A stretch of DNA of 13,780 nucleotides, taken from the NCBI GenBank assembly GCA_019136395.1, contig JAGVUH010000261.1, positions 1-13,780 on the forward strand. The letters run 5' to 3'. This document shows, piece by piece, positions 1 to 7,457 of this stretch; position 1 is the stretch's first letter; each line of letters starts with the position of its first letter. The translations under genes were made by a program, and so were the position numbers. This DNA is from Gammaproteobacteria bacterium (GTDB lineage: Bacteria; Pseudomonadota; Gammaproteobacteria; Chromatiales; Chromatiaceae). The notes below the pieces were generated by a model. It did not search any database. It saw only the letters and a list, made by a program, of their open reading frames with translations, and was not told the origin of the DNA.

Positions 1-140
1 GCCAGGGGCCGCGCCGGGGCGGCGGGGGGCGCCGGGGGCGGCACGACCCGCGAGGCGCCGTCGATGGGGTCCTCGGCCCGGCCGCTCAGCGGGATCAGGA
101 CCGCGGCGGCAAGCAACCAGTGCAGGGTGCGGGAGGTCAT
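1..140 (-). CDS. traK: TraK, F-type conjugation outer-membrane secretin-like protein (5' end only)
   Basis: Only the first 46 codons lie in the window; the gene runs off the left edge. The start ATG at 140 overlaps the TGA of traE (ATGA) and has a strong AGGAG about 8 nt upstream. The visible N-terminus is a classic signal peptide: MTSRTLH, a hydrophobic LLAAAVLIPL core and a small-residue end at SGRAED, followed by a Pro/Ala-rich stretch. The TraK call rests mainly on gene order. In F-type transfer operons traL, traE and traK are consecutive, and TraK is the periplasmic VirB9-like protein that builds the outer-membrane core complex with TraB and TraV. The visible residues fit an exported protein but do not by themselves prove TraK. 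Confidence 0.7.
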   Translation of the reverse strand, partial: MTSRTLHWLLAAAVLIPLSGRAEDPIDGASRVVPPPAPPAAPARPL

Positions 141-934
141 CGCTTGGTCTCCTGGGGCGCCGGCCCGCCAATCAGCGGGGTCGTATCCTCTTTGCTGACC
201 TCCGGCACCTCTTCATACAGCGGCGGCGTCAGCATGTTTTGCAACAGGGCGGCGTTGGGTTCGATGCCCGCGTCCTGGAGTTCTTTCTCCAGGCGCGCGT
301 TACGCTGCATCTCCTCCGCCAGGCCCTCTTTTTCGTAAGACTTGCGCCAGGCCAGGGTATGCGGTTGCGTCCCCGGGTAGCTCGAGAAGTGGGTCAGCAA
401 CGGTTTGCCCTCGAACATTTCAAACAGGAATTCGAGCACCACGTTCTGGTGTTGATCGTAGCCACCGGTCGAGGTGGCGGTGCTGTTGATGTACCGCCCC
501 ATGACGAACACCTTCTGCGAGCCGGGTTCCCAGAGCACGCGGGAGGCGACGAAATAGGACATGGAGGTGGCGGTATTGAAGGCCGGGTCCCGGCCCATGG
601 CCAGCAATTTGGCCTTGAGCGGCGGGAAGATCTTTGGCGCGAAAATGTCGCCGAGCGCATCGATGACGTAGGTCAGGTTCTCGGGGGTAATGTTGCCGAT
701 GAGATGGGCGACATAGAAACCCCAGGCCTTGTAATACTCCGGCGAGGCCGAGGTCCAGCTGATCTCGCTTTTGCCCTCCAGGTGTGGCGGCACCAGCACG
801 ATGCGTTCATGGCGGGCGGCGGTAATCAGCAGGGTCGAGGCCACCCCTAAGGCCATGATCAGGTTGGCCACCAACAGCATTTTGACGGAAAAGTTCGACA
901 GGTCGAACCGGCGCAAAAAATTTAGCGTTTCCAT
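137..934 (-). CDS. traE: TraE, F-type T4SS pilus assembly protein (VirB8-like)
   Basis: The product is 265 aa. A short cytoplasmic N-terminus is followed by one TM helix (about residues 17-39, KMLLVANLIMALGVASTLLI) and a periplasmic domain. The segment ERIVLVPP (43-50), then SPEYYKAWGFYVAHLIGNITPEN (about 64-86), is the typical TraE family signature. In F, TraE is an inner-membrane protein of the transfer channel required for pilus assembly. It has the VirB8-like layout of one TM and a periplasmic domain. At 265 aa it is longer than F TraE (about 190 aa). The extra length is a charged, Pro-rich tail after about residue 215. Start ATG at 934, 12 bp after the traL stop; the ribosome site is weak (AGG only). 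The stop overlaps the start of traK, which implies translational coupling. Confidence 0.9.
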   Translation of the reverse strand: METLNFLRRFDLSNFSVKMLLVANLIMALGVASTLLITAARHERIVLVPPHLEGKSEISWTSASPEYYKAWGFYVAHLIGNITPENLTYVIDALGDIFAPKIFPPLKAKLLAMGRDPAFNTATSMSYFVASRVLWEPGSQKVFVMGRYINSTATSTGGYDQHQNVVLEFLFEMFEGKPLLTHFSSYPGTQPHTLAWRKSYEKEGLAEEMQRNARLEKELQDAGIEPNAALLQNMLTPPLYEEVPEVSKEDTTPLIGGPAPQETKR

Positions 935-946
935 GGGGGGCGCCTG

Positions 947-1228
947 TTAGTGGACCAGGGCCTTCACCACCCCGAGCGGGTAGCGCAGGTTGAGTTTGGC
1001 GATCCCGTGCGCATAGGCCAGATGCATGAGAATCCCGTCCAGATTAGAGGACTTGAACGTCGAGAACAGCTTCATCAGCAGAAAGATCAGTACCAGCATA
1101 TACATCATCAGATCGGTGAGGATGCCGATACCGAACAAGGCGACAATCGGGAAAACCTCGTCAATTTCCCACAACAGGATCTGCATCTGCGCATCGACGT
1201 AGCGGGGGATGGGAATCGTCTGTGACAT
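947..1228 (-). CDS. traL: TraL, F-type T4SS pilus assembly protein (VirB3-like)
   Basis: The product is 93 aa, the usual TraL size. The N-terminal PRYVDAQMQILLWEIDEVFP (9-28) matches the TraL signature of IPRYxDxPxQxLFWExDE followed by membrane segments. A long hydrophobic stretch (about 28-55) follows, then HLAYAHGI near the C-terminus, which fits the HxxYW/HG pattern of the family. TraL is a small inner-membrane protein of the F-pilus assembly machinery, equivalent to VirB3. The ATG at 1228 was chosen over upstream in-frame codons because it has GGAG 8 nt upstream and the homology begins there; the upstream extension is only the opposite frame of the lipoprotein gene. It lies 16 bp after the OmpA-type gene and 12 bp before traE. 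Confidence 0.92.
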   Translation of the reverse strand: MSQTIPIPRYVDAQMQILLWEIDEVFPIVALFGIGILTDLMMYMLVLIFLLMKLFSTFKSSNLDGILMHLAYAHGIAKLNLRYPLGVVKALVH

Positions 1229-1244
1229 GATCGTGGCTCCGCGG

Positions 1245-1865
1245 TTATTCCTGAGGCTCCAGCATGACCCGTGCGGAGCGGTTTTGCTGGCGTCCGGCGG
1301 CGCTGGTATTGGGCGCCAGGGGCGCGGTTTCGCCCAGGTGCACCTGCTCGATGCGCGCCGCCGGCACGCCAAGGGCGGCAATCTCCCGCGCGACGGTGTC
1401 CGCGCGGCGTTGCGACAGCGCCTGGTTGTACGCGGCGGTGCCGGTGCTATCCGCCCGCCCCTCGATGTGGACGCGGGCAATCCGGTCGCGGTGCTGGTCG
1501 ATGAATTGGCGCAAGGCCGCGGCCGCCTCCGGGCGCAGGTGCGCGGTGTCAAACGGAAACAGCACCTGATGCACCCGGCCCGCGTCATCCTGCCACGTCA
1601 CCTTCACCTGGCGGACCAGGAGCGGCTGTGGCACGCCCAGGGCGAAGGTCTCATGCGGCTGGATGCGGGCGATGTCGCTGTGGGGCTGAAAGACCGCGGT
1701 GATATGGCCGGCCTGTTGGCGCAATTCGCCCGGCGGCACCGGCGCCCGCGGGTCCAGGTTGATGAACGGGCCCGTCGCGCCCGACGGCGGCGTGGAGCTG
1801 CAGGCCGTCAGCACGAGCCCGGCCAGGGCGAGGGGGTAATAACAGTGCCGCATGGTCCTAGCCAT
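1245..1865 (-). CDS. OmpA/Pal-type outer-membrane lipoprotein
   Basis: The product is 206 aa. The lipobox LTAC with Cys22 follows a hydrophobic h-region, so a type II signal peptide and lipid anchor are predicted. After a Pro-rich linker, the C-terminal half (about 98-203) is an OmpA-like peptidoglycan-binding domain. It shows FPFDTAHLRPEA, IEGRADSTGTAAYNQALSQRRADTV (the N-x-x-L-S-x-x-R-A helix) and GRQQNRSARV. The role is probably to tie the transfer apparatus to the cell wall, roughly where TraV sits in other F-type systems; this is inference from position. ATG 1865 has GAGG about 4-5 nt upstream and overlaps the preceding stop by 8 bp. ATG 1853 (MRHCYY) is a possible alternative. No Cys pair or TraV motif is seen, so it is not called TraV. 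Confidence 0.82.
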   Translation of the reverse strand: MARTMRHCYYPLALAGLVLTACSSTPPSGATGPFINLDPRAPVPPGELRQQAGHITAVFQPHSDIARIQPHETFALGVPQPLLVRQVKVTWQDDAGRVHQVLFPFDTAHLRPEAAAALRQFIDQHRDRIARVHIEGRADSTGTAAYNQALSQRRADTVAREIAALGVPAARIEQVHLGETAPLAPNTSAAGRQQNRSARVMLEPQE

Positions 1866-2343
1866 TCAACCTCGGTGAGGGTGGGGACGGGGCGCGCCCG
1901 CGCCACAGCAGGGTCGCCAACACGCCGTACAGGAGCAGGGCGCCCACCGCCTGTCCGGCCCGGAACAGCGGCCGATTCAGGCGCTGCACATAGGCAAAGG
2001 CCTGGATGCCATACCCCTGCCGCTGCACGAAGCGCACGGCCTCCACCCGGGCGTCGGCGCCGTACTGGTGCGGCCACCGCCCCCAGGCCAGGCCACTGAG
2101 GGCGCCGCTGAGCAGCGGGTGCGTCACCTGCCAGCTGTGGATCACCACCGGGCCGTCGCCCGGTGCCGGCGCGGGCGGCGGCGCACTGGACGGCGCGACC
2201 GCCACTCCCCCCAGCACCCCCAGGAGGAGCAACAGGAGCGGCAGGGCGGCGCGCGCCCCCCGCCGTCGGCGGTGGCCCCCGGGGGTCAGCGCCTGGGCAG
2301 GATAGCGAGGGTCCCCAGTGGAAATGCGCGGCATGCGGGGCAT
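1858..2343 (-). CDS. Two-TM inner-membrane protein of unknown function in the transfer operon
   Basis: The product is 161 aa and I do not recognise the family. A basic N-terminus (HRRRRGAR at about 24-31) precedes TM1 (about 33-50, a run of Leu). A Pro/Ala-rich spacer and a soluble segment of about 70 residues follow (VIHSWQVTHPLLSG, WPHQYGADARVEAVRFVQRQGYGIQAFAYV). TM2 (about 131-147) comes next, then a short basic tail. The topology is probably N-in/C-in with a periplasmic loop. Size and layout recall the small accessory membrane proteins of conjugative elements, but no motif proves it. It starts 5 bp after the DsbC-like gene with AAGGA just upstream of the ATG. Its stop lies 8 bp inside the start of the OmpA-type gene, so it is clearly an operon member. 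Confidence 0.7.
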   Translation of the reverse strand: MPRMPRISTGDPRYPAQALTPGGHRRRRGARAALPLLLLLLGVLGGVAVAPSSAPPPAPAPGDGPVVIHSWQVTHPLLSGALSGLAWGRWPHQYGADARVEAVRFVQRQGYGIQAFAYVQRLNRPLFRAGQAVGALLLYGVLATLLWRGRAPSPPSPRLNG

Positions 2344-2348
2344 TTTCC

Positions 2349-3257
2349 TTAGTTAGCGGCGGAAAGCGGCAGGGACTCCAGCCAGCGCTCCACGGCGGCA
2401 GCGGTGGGCGGGCCCGCCAGCGGCGTGGCGGTGACGCCCTGGGTGACGTAAAGGGCCGGCACCGCGGTCAGCGCCGCCCCCCGCACCCACTGCATGATGG
2501 CGGCCAAGGCCTTGGCGCCCCGGTCGACGGCGGGATAGATCTCCACCCCCGTCACGTCCGGCGCCCAGTCGCGGTCGAAATACGGCGCCAGGTGGTCAAA
2601 CCCCACCGTCGTGCCGAGGGCCACGGCGGCCTTGAAGGCGGTCCGCTCGCCGGAAAAATCCACCGGCAGCCAGGTCACGCCCACCCCGGCCGCCTGCAAG
2701 CGCGCCGCCAGCGCCGGCGCGGCCAGAGCCGCGTACAGGCGTTGGCAATGGCCACAGGCAAAATCAAACACGATGAACAACTCCCGCCCCGCCGCCCCGG
2801 TCGCGGGAAACTGGCGGATGCCGGTCAGGGCGCGCAGTTCGGCGGCCGCCAACCCCGGGGGGGTGGGCGCGGCGACGGGGTCGGCCGTGGCCGGCGCCGG
2901 CGCCGGGACGGTTTCGCCCGGGAAGTAGCGGGCCAGGGCGTCGCTGGTGTGATTGCCCTGGCCGTCCGCATCCAGAATCAGGCCCAGGAACAGGTTCTCG
3001 CCCGCCGGATCGAGGTACAGGATCATCGGTTTGCCCCGCGCCCGCAGCGCCACGCCTTTCAGGCCGGCCGGGGCGTCAAAGGTGTCGACGAGGGTGATGC
3101 CGGGCTTTTGCCGCAGCCGCTCCAGGAACTGTTCATAACCCCCCGGCGCGGGCGGCTCGGCCGCCGCCGCGGCGGCGGCCAGCAGCGCCCCACCCACCAG
3201 GCTGGCCACGGCCAGCCGCCCGCCCCGGCGGCGCCGGGGGGAATGCAGTCGCCACAT
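2349..3257 (-). CDS. DsbC/DsbG-like periplasmic disulfide oxidoreductase (CGHC)
   Basis: The product is 302 aa from ATG 3257. A signal peptide is visible: RRRRGGR followed by LAVASLVGGALLAAAAAAA. An N-terminal DsbC/G-like dimerisation region follows (about 40-100, with GLKGVALRARGKPMILYLDP and FLGLILDADGQ), then a linker and a thioredoxin fold. The active site FDFACGHC is at 164-171 and the cis-Pro is at VP (266-267). It probably isomerises or oxidises disulfides in periplasmic transfer proteins. ATG 3257 has GAGGA 8 nt upstream and leaves a 34-bp gap to the DsbA-like gene. A GTG at 3299 would give 14 more residues and an 8-bp overlap like two other junctions in this operon, but its ribosome site is poor. 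It is a paralogue of the DsbG-like product at 5889-6803. CGHC rather than CGYC or CPYC is slightly unusual. Confidence 0.82.
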   Translation of the reverse strand: MWRLHSPRRRRGGRLAVASLVGGALLAAAAAAAEPPAPGGYEQFLERLRQKPGITLVDTFDAPAGLKGVALRARGKPMILYLDPAGENLFLGLILDADGQGNHTSDALARYFPGETVPAPAPATADPVAAPTPPGLAAAELRALTGIRQFPATGAAGRELFIVFDFACGHCQRLYAALAAPALAARLQAAGVGVTWLPVDFSGERTAFKAAVALGTTVGFDHLAPYFDRDWAPDVTGVEIYPAVDRGAKALAAIMQWVRGAALTAVPALYVTQGVTATPLAGPPTAAAVERWLESLPLSAAN

Positions 3258-3291
3258 CGACGGGGTCCTCGGGGAGATCAGGCGCCAAGCG

Positions 3292-4098
3292 TCAGCCACG
3301 GTAGCGGCCGCTCTTGACCAGGTATTGCGACAACAGGCCGTTGGCCAGCTGGAAAAACAACTCGTAATCGCCGGCCGTCACATCGGGGCCAATCAGATAG
3401 GCGCCATTCATGACCAACGCCGGGGTCGCGTCCGGCTGGTAGTGGGCAAAGCGCTTGCGCGCCAGGATCAGCGCCCGCATGCTCGCCGTCGAGTTCCACG
3501 CCTTGCGGAAGGCGTCTTCGGCGATGCCGGCATTGCGCGCGCATTTGAGGTAGGTATCGAGGCGCTCGGGATCGTTCGGCGCCAGTTGCAGCGCCATGTA
3601 CGTTTCCTGCATGAAATACGCGATTCGCACCGGTTGGGCGATCTGGGCGGCGTAATAGGCGCGCGCCATCAGGATCTCTTTCGTGGTGCTGGCGATCACC
3701 GGCACGGGTTCGAAGGTGATCGGCGCCGGCAGCGACGTGCCCCAGGTCCAGAAGTAGGTGTCGTTGCGCAGGCAGAAGGTGCAATCGAAGGCGAAAAAGT
3801 AGAGCACCTTGTCCGCATCGCCCGGTTCCAGCGGCGTGCGCGGCGGAATGACCGGCTGTTGCCGGCGTTGCGGATCCAGGCCCAGAACCTCGGAGGGCGC
3901 GTGCATGTCGGCCTCGTCAAACGGCGAGGCGGCTCGCGGTCCGCCCAGCGGCAGGCAGGCGCCCAGCGCCGCCACCAGCAGGCGCCGCCGCGCCGGTGAT
4001 TGAGCCGCGCCCCCCCGGGCGGAGCGGTCGGCAGGGCCCGGGCAACGCACCCCGGGAGGACACAAACGGGGCGGCGACCCGCCGGGGGGCTCAGTCAT
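3292..4098 (-). CDS. DsbA-like thioredoxin-fold protein (CTFC), possible Tat substrate
   Basis: The product is 268 aa. A long N-region ends in SPARRRLLVAALGACLPLGG (35-53), a signal peptide with three arginines that could be a Tat signal. The mature part has a thioredoxin-type active site FFAFDCTFC (101-109). A helical insertion (about 135-215) and the cis-Pro motif ATPALVMNG (224-231) follow, as in DsbA and Com1-type proteins. It probably oxidises cysteines of periplasmic pilus or core-complex proteins. ATG 4098 was chosen because GGAG lies 8 nt upstream and it overlaps the ATPase stop by 8 bp (ATGACTGA). A longer in-frame reading upstream is only a shadow of the ATPase gene. One extra Cys (about residue 186) occurs in the mature part. 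Confidence 0.82.
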   Translation of the reverse strand: MTEPPGGSPPRLCPPGVRCPGPADRSARGGAAQSPARRRLLVAALGACLPLGGPRAASPFDEADMHAPSEVLGLDPQRRQQPVIPPRTPLEPGDADKVLYFFAFDCTFCLRNDTYFWTWGTSLPAPITFEPVPVIASTTKEILMARAYYAAQIAQPVRIAYFMQETYMALQLAPNDPERLDTYLKCARNAGIAEDAFRKAWNSTASMRALILARKRFAHYQPDATPALVMNGAYLIGPDVTAGDYELFFQLANGLLSQYLVKSGRYRG

Positions 4099-5374
4099 GT
4101 GGGATCTCCAATTCTTCATCGAGGCCGCAATGCCCGGCGCGGTCCGGCAACAAGCGCAACGCCTGGTCGAGGGTGGTTTTACCCGCCAGGGCATGCAGGG
4201 CGCCGCCGGTCGCCAGCTTGACAAACTGGGCTTGATGCTGGGCGGCGCGGGTGATCGCCTCGCTGTCCTTGGTGGTGATGGCTTCGCGCAGGGCATTGTC
4301 GGCGCGGACCAGTTCCAGTACCGGCACCCGGCCTTTGTAGCCGCTGTACCCGCACCGCTCGCAGCCCTGGGGCAGCAACAGGGTCTGCCCGGGGGCAAGG
4401 GGGACGCCCAGGCTGTGGAAGGCCGCGCTGGCGACGCTGTCCGCCGCATAGGGGCGCGCGCAGCGGCACAGGCGCGACAACAGGCGTTGCGCGACGACGC
4501 AGCGCAGGGCCGCGCCCAAGGGAAACGGTTCAATCCCCAGGTCCAGCAGCCGGGTAATCGTCGCCGGCGCATCGTTGGCATGGACGGTCGACAGTACCAG
4601 ATGGCCGGTCAGGCTGGCCTCGATGGCAATGCGCGCCGTTTCCGCGTCACGGATCTCGCCGATGAGGATGATGTCCGGGTCCTGGCGCAGAATGGAGCGT
4701 AACGCCGAGCCAAAGGTGGTGCCTTTCTCGGCGGGATTACCAAACGCCGTGGTTTTCGGCCGCTCCACGTTGACCTGGCAGGCCAGGGGAATCCGATATT
4801 CCACCGGATCCTCGACGGTGATGATCTTGCGCTCCAGCGAATTGAGCGCGGTCAGCATGGCGTACAGGGTGCTGGTTTTGCCCGAGCCCGTCGGGCCGGA
4901 GACCAGAAACAGGCCGTTGGGTTCGGCCAGCGTCTCATCGATCACCCGGCGCACGCTCGGCGTCATATCGATGTCCGCCAGGGTGCGCGAGGCGTTGGCC
5001 TGATCGAGCAGGCGCCCGACAATGCTCATGCCGTTGCGTGTGGGCAGCCACGAGACCCGGACATCGACCATCCGCTCGTCCACCTCGATGAACATGCGCC
5101 CGTCCATGGGTTTGCGGTCACTGGGCGAGAGGCCGGCCTTCATGCGGATCTTGGTGTCGGCATTGCGCATCTCCGGCCCGGTGAGGGTGTGGGTCTGCCG
5201 CAGCTTGCCATCGACACGCATGCGCACGATCGCCCCGTCCTCCGCATCCTCGATATGGATGTCGGAGGCCCCCATCCGCGCGGCGCTCTTGAACATATCG
5301 TTCAGCAGCGCCACCACTTTTTCGTCCCCGGTCTGGGTGGAGATGAATTCCGTCGGTTCCCGTTTGGCCGTCAT
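4091..5374 (-). CDS. GspE/PilB-family secretion ATPase
   Basis: The product is 427 aa. The N-terminal part (about 1-150) is the short GspE N2-like domain with ASDIHIE (37-42) and MDGRMF. The ATPase core has Walker A GPTGSGKTST (160-169), Asp box ITVEDPVEYR (185-194), Walker B IILIGEIRDAETA (235-247) and His box GHLVLSTVHAND (257-268). A C-terminal cysteine motif has C303, C305, C338 and C341, followed by GYKGR. The first pair is CxC, not the usual CxxC. About 11 extra residues occur before LRSILRQDPD. The N1 domain of full PilB/GspE (about 500-570 aa) is missing. It is cytoplasmic and hexameric by family. It overlaps the transglycosylase stop by 4 bp. F-type systems normally use TraC (VirB4) and TraD, with no VirB11 or GspE-type ATPase, so its exact partner is unclear. 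Confidence 0.9.
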   Translation of the reverse strand: MTAKREPTEFISTQTGDEKVVALLNDMFKSAARMGASDIHIEDAEDGAIVRMRVDGKLRQTHTLTGPEMRNADTKIRMKAGLSPSDRKPMDGRMFIEVDERMVDVRVSWLPTRNGMSIVGRLLDQANASRTLADIDMTPSVRRVIDETLAEPNGLFLVSGPTGSGKTSTLYAMLTALNSLERKIITVEDPVEYRIPLACQVNVERPKTTAFGNPAEKGTTFGSALRSILRQDPDIILIGEIRDAETARIAIEASLTGHLVLSTVHANDAPATITRLLDLGIEPFPLGAALRCVVAQRLLSRLCRCARPYAADSVASAAFHSLGVPLAPGQTLLLPQGCERCGYSGYKGRVPVLELVRADNALREAITTKDSEAITRAAQHQAQFVKLATGGALHALAGKTTLDQALRLLPDRAGHCGLDEELEIPHD

Positions 5375-5892
5375 CCGTTCACTCCCCGCGCCCGGTGGCG
5401 GTAGGTGATCAGTTCCTGCAGTTTGCGATGCACCTTGCGGGCATAATCGAGGCGGAGATCGCGGCGGCGCTCCGAGGCGTTATACGCGCCCACCGCTTCC
5501 CAGGTCGGCCCGTAGCGATCCAGGTTTTCGCGCAGGATCCACGCACCCACATGCACATTCAGGCAGGTCTCGCTCAGCAGGCGCTGCGCGGTGATCGCCT
5601 GGGCTGACAACCGGGGCAGATGGCTGGAATTGATCTGCATCAACCCCAGATCGCGGGTGCCGTTTTTGTTGTAGCCGGTGGCCGCGGGATTCAGGTTGGA
5701 TTCCACGCGGGCGATCGCCCACAACAGTTCCACGCTGATCTCATAGGTCCGGGCGGCCTGCCCGAAACACTCCGTCAGCGGGTATTCGCGGTCCGGCACC
5801 CGTAACGCCGGGCCCGCCAGGCCCGCGGCCGAAACCTCGCCCAGCAGCAGCCACCCCAGGGCCGCCGCCAGGCACCGCGCGCGCCCGTTCAC
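5371..5892 (-). CDS. VirB1/IagB-like lytic transglycosylase
   Basis: The product is 173 aa, the usual size of T4SS/T3SS-associated transglycosylases (P19 of R1, IagB, VirB1-like). A signal peptide (about 1-22) is followed by a lysozyme-like domain with the intact catalytic Glu64 in WAIARVESNLNP. The specific motif ATGYNKNGTRDLGLMQINSSHLPRL (71-95) and AYNAS (136-140) follow. C42 and C110 match the Cys pair that often forms a disulfide in this family. It cleaves peptidoglycan so the transfer channel can cross the wall. The start ATG overlaps the TGA of the DsbG-like gene (ATGA) and its stop overlaps the ATPase start. Compare the second transglycosylase-fold gene at 9646-10254, which has lost this Glu. 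Confidence 0.93.
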   Translation of the reverse strand: MNGRARCLAAALGWLLLGEVSAAGLAGPALRVPDREYPLTECFGQAARTYEISVELLWAIARVESNLNPAATGYNKNGTRDLGLMQINSSHLPRLSAQAITAQRLLSETCLNVHVGAWILRENLDRYGPTWEAVGAYNASERRRDLRLDYARKVHRKLQELITYRHRARGVNG

Positions 5893-6803
5893 GGCCGCGT
5901 CTCCCCCACCCCCGCCGCCGGCGCCAGCGACTGGAGGATCAACGCCAATTCCTCCGCATCGGGCGCGCCGCGCACCAGCTGGAAGCCGCCCGATCGCGCC
6001 TGATAAAACAACTGCGGCGTGCCGGACGAACCCAGGGCGTCGAACAATACCTGGTTGCGCGCCACGGCGGCGACGGCGGCGGCCGACACCGGGGCGTCCG
6101 CCCCGGCGGGCCGCTCCTCCGGGGCGCCGGCCAACGCCGCCGCCAGGGCCGCTTCACCCTGTCCCTGCTGGGCCGCCTCGGCGAGTCGCGCGGCCGCCGC
6201 GTCCTCACCCAGGGTGTTTACCGGGATCCAGCGCACGGCCACCTCGCCGGCGGCCACGCGCGGCGTCAGATCCCGGTACAAGCGCGCGCAATGCGGACAG
6301 GCCGGATCGAACAGGACATAGAGCAGGGGGGCGTGCGCATTGCCCTGGTGAATGGCGGTCGCCGCGCCCAAGTCGCGATACAGGCTGGGCAACAGGTGCT
6401 GATCCAGATAGTCATTCAGCACCGGCAGGGCGACGTTGTCCCCCTCGGCGGTGAGCAGGGCGCCTAACACGAGGTGGGTCCCGGCCGGATCGGTGTAGAG
6501 CACCACCGGCTGGCCCAGTTCGGAGGTCACCAGATAGCCGCGCAAGCCCAGGGGTGCAGCGAAGCGTTGCGCCAGCGTGAAGACCCCCTCGGTTTGACTC
6601 AGCACCAGCGCATCCGCCGGATCCGCGGGATCGAACGTGAGCGCCGCCGGCACGGGGGGCGTGACCACGGGGGTGGCGGGCGCCTCGTTCGCCAGGCCGG
6701 CCAACGGCGCCACGAGCAGCGCCAGGGCCAGGCCCAGCGCCGAACAGCGGCCGCGCCGCCCCTGCGGCGTTCCGGGGTGGAGAGGGATGATCGGTTGCGT
6801 CAC
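5889..6803 (-). CDS. DsbG-like periplasmic thiol:disulfide interchange protein (CPHC)
   Basis: The product is 304 aa and is the first gene of the transfer operon. The signal peptide has the core ALGLALALLVAPLAGLA (22-38). An N-terminal DsbG-like region follows (GLRGYLVTSELGQPVVLYTD about 86-105, LVLGALLTAEGDN), then the thioredoxin fold with YVLFDPACPHC (162-172) and cis-Pro GTPQLFY (261-267). The N-terminal region and C-terminal pattern fit DsbG better than DsbC. The likely role is protecting or reshuffling cysteines in exported transfer proteins such as TraN/TraU-type proteins, which are not in this window. The start is GTG at 6803 with GGAG 8 nt upstream. A large Ala/Gly-rich insert (about 205-245) is low-complexity. 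It is a paralogue of the product at 2349-3257. Confidence 0.85.
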   Translation of the reverse strand: MTQPIIPLHPGTPQGRRGRCSALGLALALLVAPLAGLANEAPATPVVTPPVPAALTFDPADPADALVLSQTEGVFTLAQRFAAPLGLRGYLVTSELGQPVVLYTDPAGTHLVLGALLTAEGDNVALPVLNDYLDQHLLPSLYRDLGAATAIHQGNAHAPLLYVLFDPACPHCARLYRDLTPRVAAGEVAVRWIPVNTLGEDAAAARLAEAAQQGQGEAALAAALAGAPEERPAGADAPVSAAAVAAVARNQVLFDALGSSGTPQLFYQARSGGFQLVRGAPDAEELALILQSLAPAAGVGETRP

Positions 6804-6850
6804 TAATGGTCTCCGTTGCTGCCGTCACGCGACGGCCCGTGGTTCACGCG

Positions 6851-6882
6851 CCTGGCGCCGCGCCACAGTCAGCGGCGCCAGG
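6851..6882. repeat. 11-bp perfect inverted repeat in the transfer operon leader
   Basis: The arms CCTGGCGCCGC (6851-6861) and GCGGCGCCAGG (6872-6882) are exact reverse complements around a 10-nt loop. It lies 48 bp upstream of the GTG at 6803 and downstream of the CATAAT candidate, so it could be an operator or an RNA hairpin in the operon leader. The role is inferred. Confidence 0.55.
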
Positions 6883-6937
6883 CGGCTAGGCCGTGGAGGA
6901 TTATGCGGGGCGCCGCTGGCGCAATTGGGCGAAATGA

Positions 6938-6957
6938 GGGGGGCTAAGGCCCCTTTT
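6938..6957 (+). terminator. Possible short intrinsic terminator
   Basis: GGGGC-TAAG-GCCCC (6940-6953) is a 5-bp GC stem followed directly by TTTT (6954-6957). The stem and U-run are both short, and no plus-strand gene lies upstream within the window that it would serve, so this is a weak call. Confidence 0.25.
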
Positions 6958-7457
6958 CACCCGCAAAAACCCCGGCCTGCCGCTGGCGCTTCCCGGTGCT
7001 TCGCCGACGCTCCCCCTTGGTGACCACCGCCCCGCTCCGCGGGCCACCGCCCGCGCGGTTTCCCGGGCGGTTCACCCGCGACACGGCCTTTGCCCACCGG
7101 CGTACGGTGGCGCGGCGCCGGGCGTAATGCCCCGCCGCCACGCCGTCCCGGTGCGCCGGCCAGCGTCCGCCAGCGGTTGGCTGCCAGGCCGGTCGCGCAC
7201 AGCGCCGCCGATTCGGCGTCTTATGTTCGGGGAATGCCGGGCGCTTCATCCGCGGTCCCCCTCGCCATGAGGCGCCGGTATGGGTGGCGTACCGAACGCC
7301 GTCGCCGGGGGCGTCCACCCCGGCATATCGGCGGAAAAGAGCCATTCTACCTAGCGTCATTCCGCGAAAACCCCCCTGGGTGGGGTCCTACACTGTCATC
7401 GTCGTCACTGCCCACCTGCGGCGGACGAACTCACCCACACGTGTTCGCTTTCACCAA

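Noticed and set aside
1229..1588. In-frame extension upstream of traL
   Set aside because: It is the opposite frame of the OmpA-type lipoprotein gene on the same strand. TraL homology and the ribosome site both point to ATG 1228.
4099..4581. Long N-terminal extension of the DsbA-like frame into the ATPase gene
   Set aside because: The extension is an out-of-frame reading of the ATPase. ATG 4098 has a good ribosome site and a signal peptide follows it.
6944..7360. Minus-strand open frame of 138 aa in the divergent intergenic region
   Set aside because: Very Arg/Gly-rich, no ribosome site and no recognisable motif. Composition is what high-G+C non-coding DNA gives by chance.
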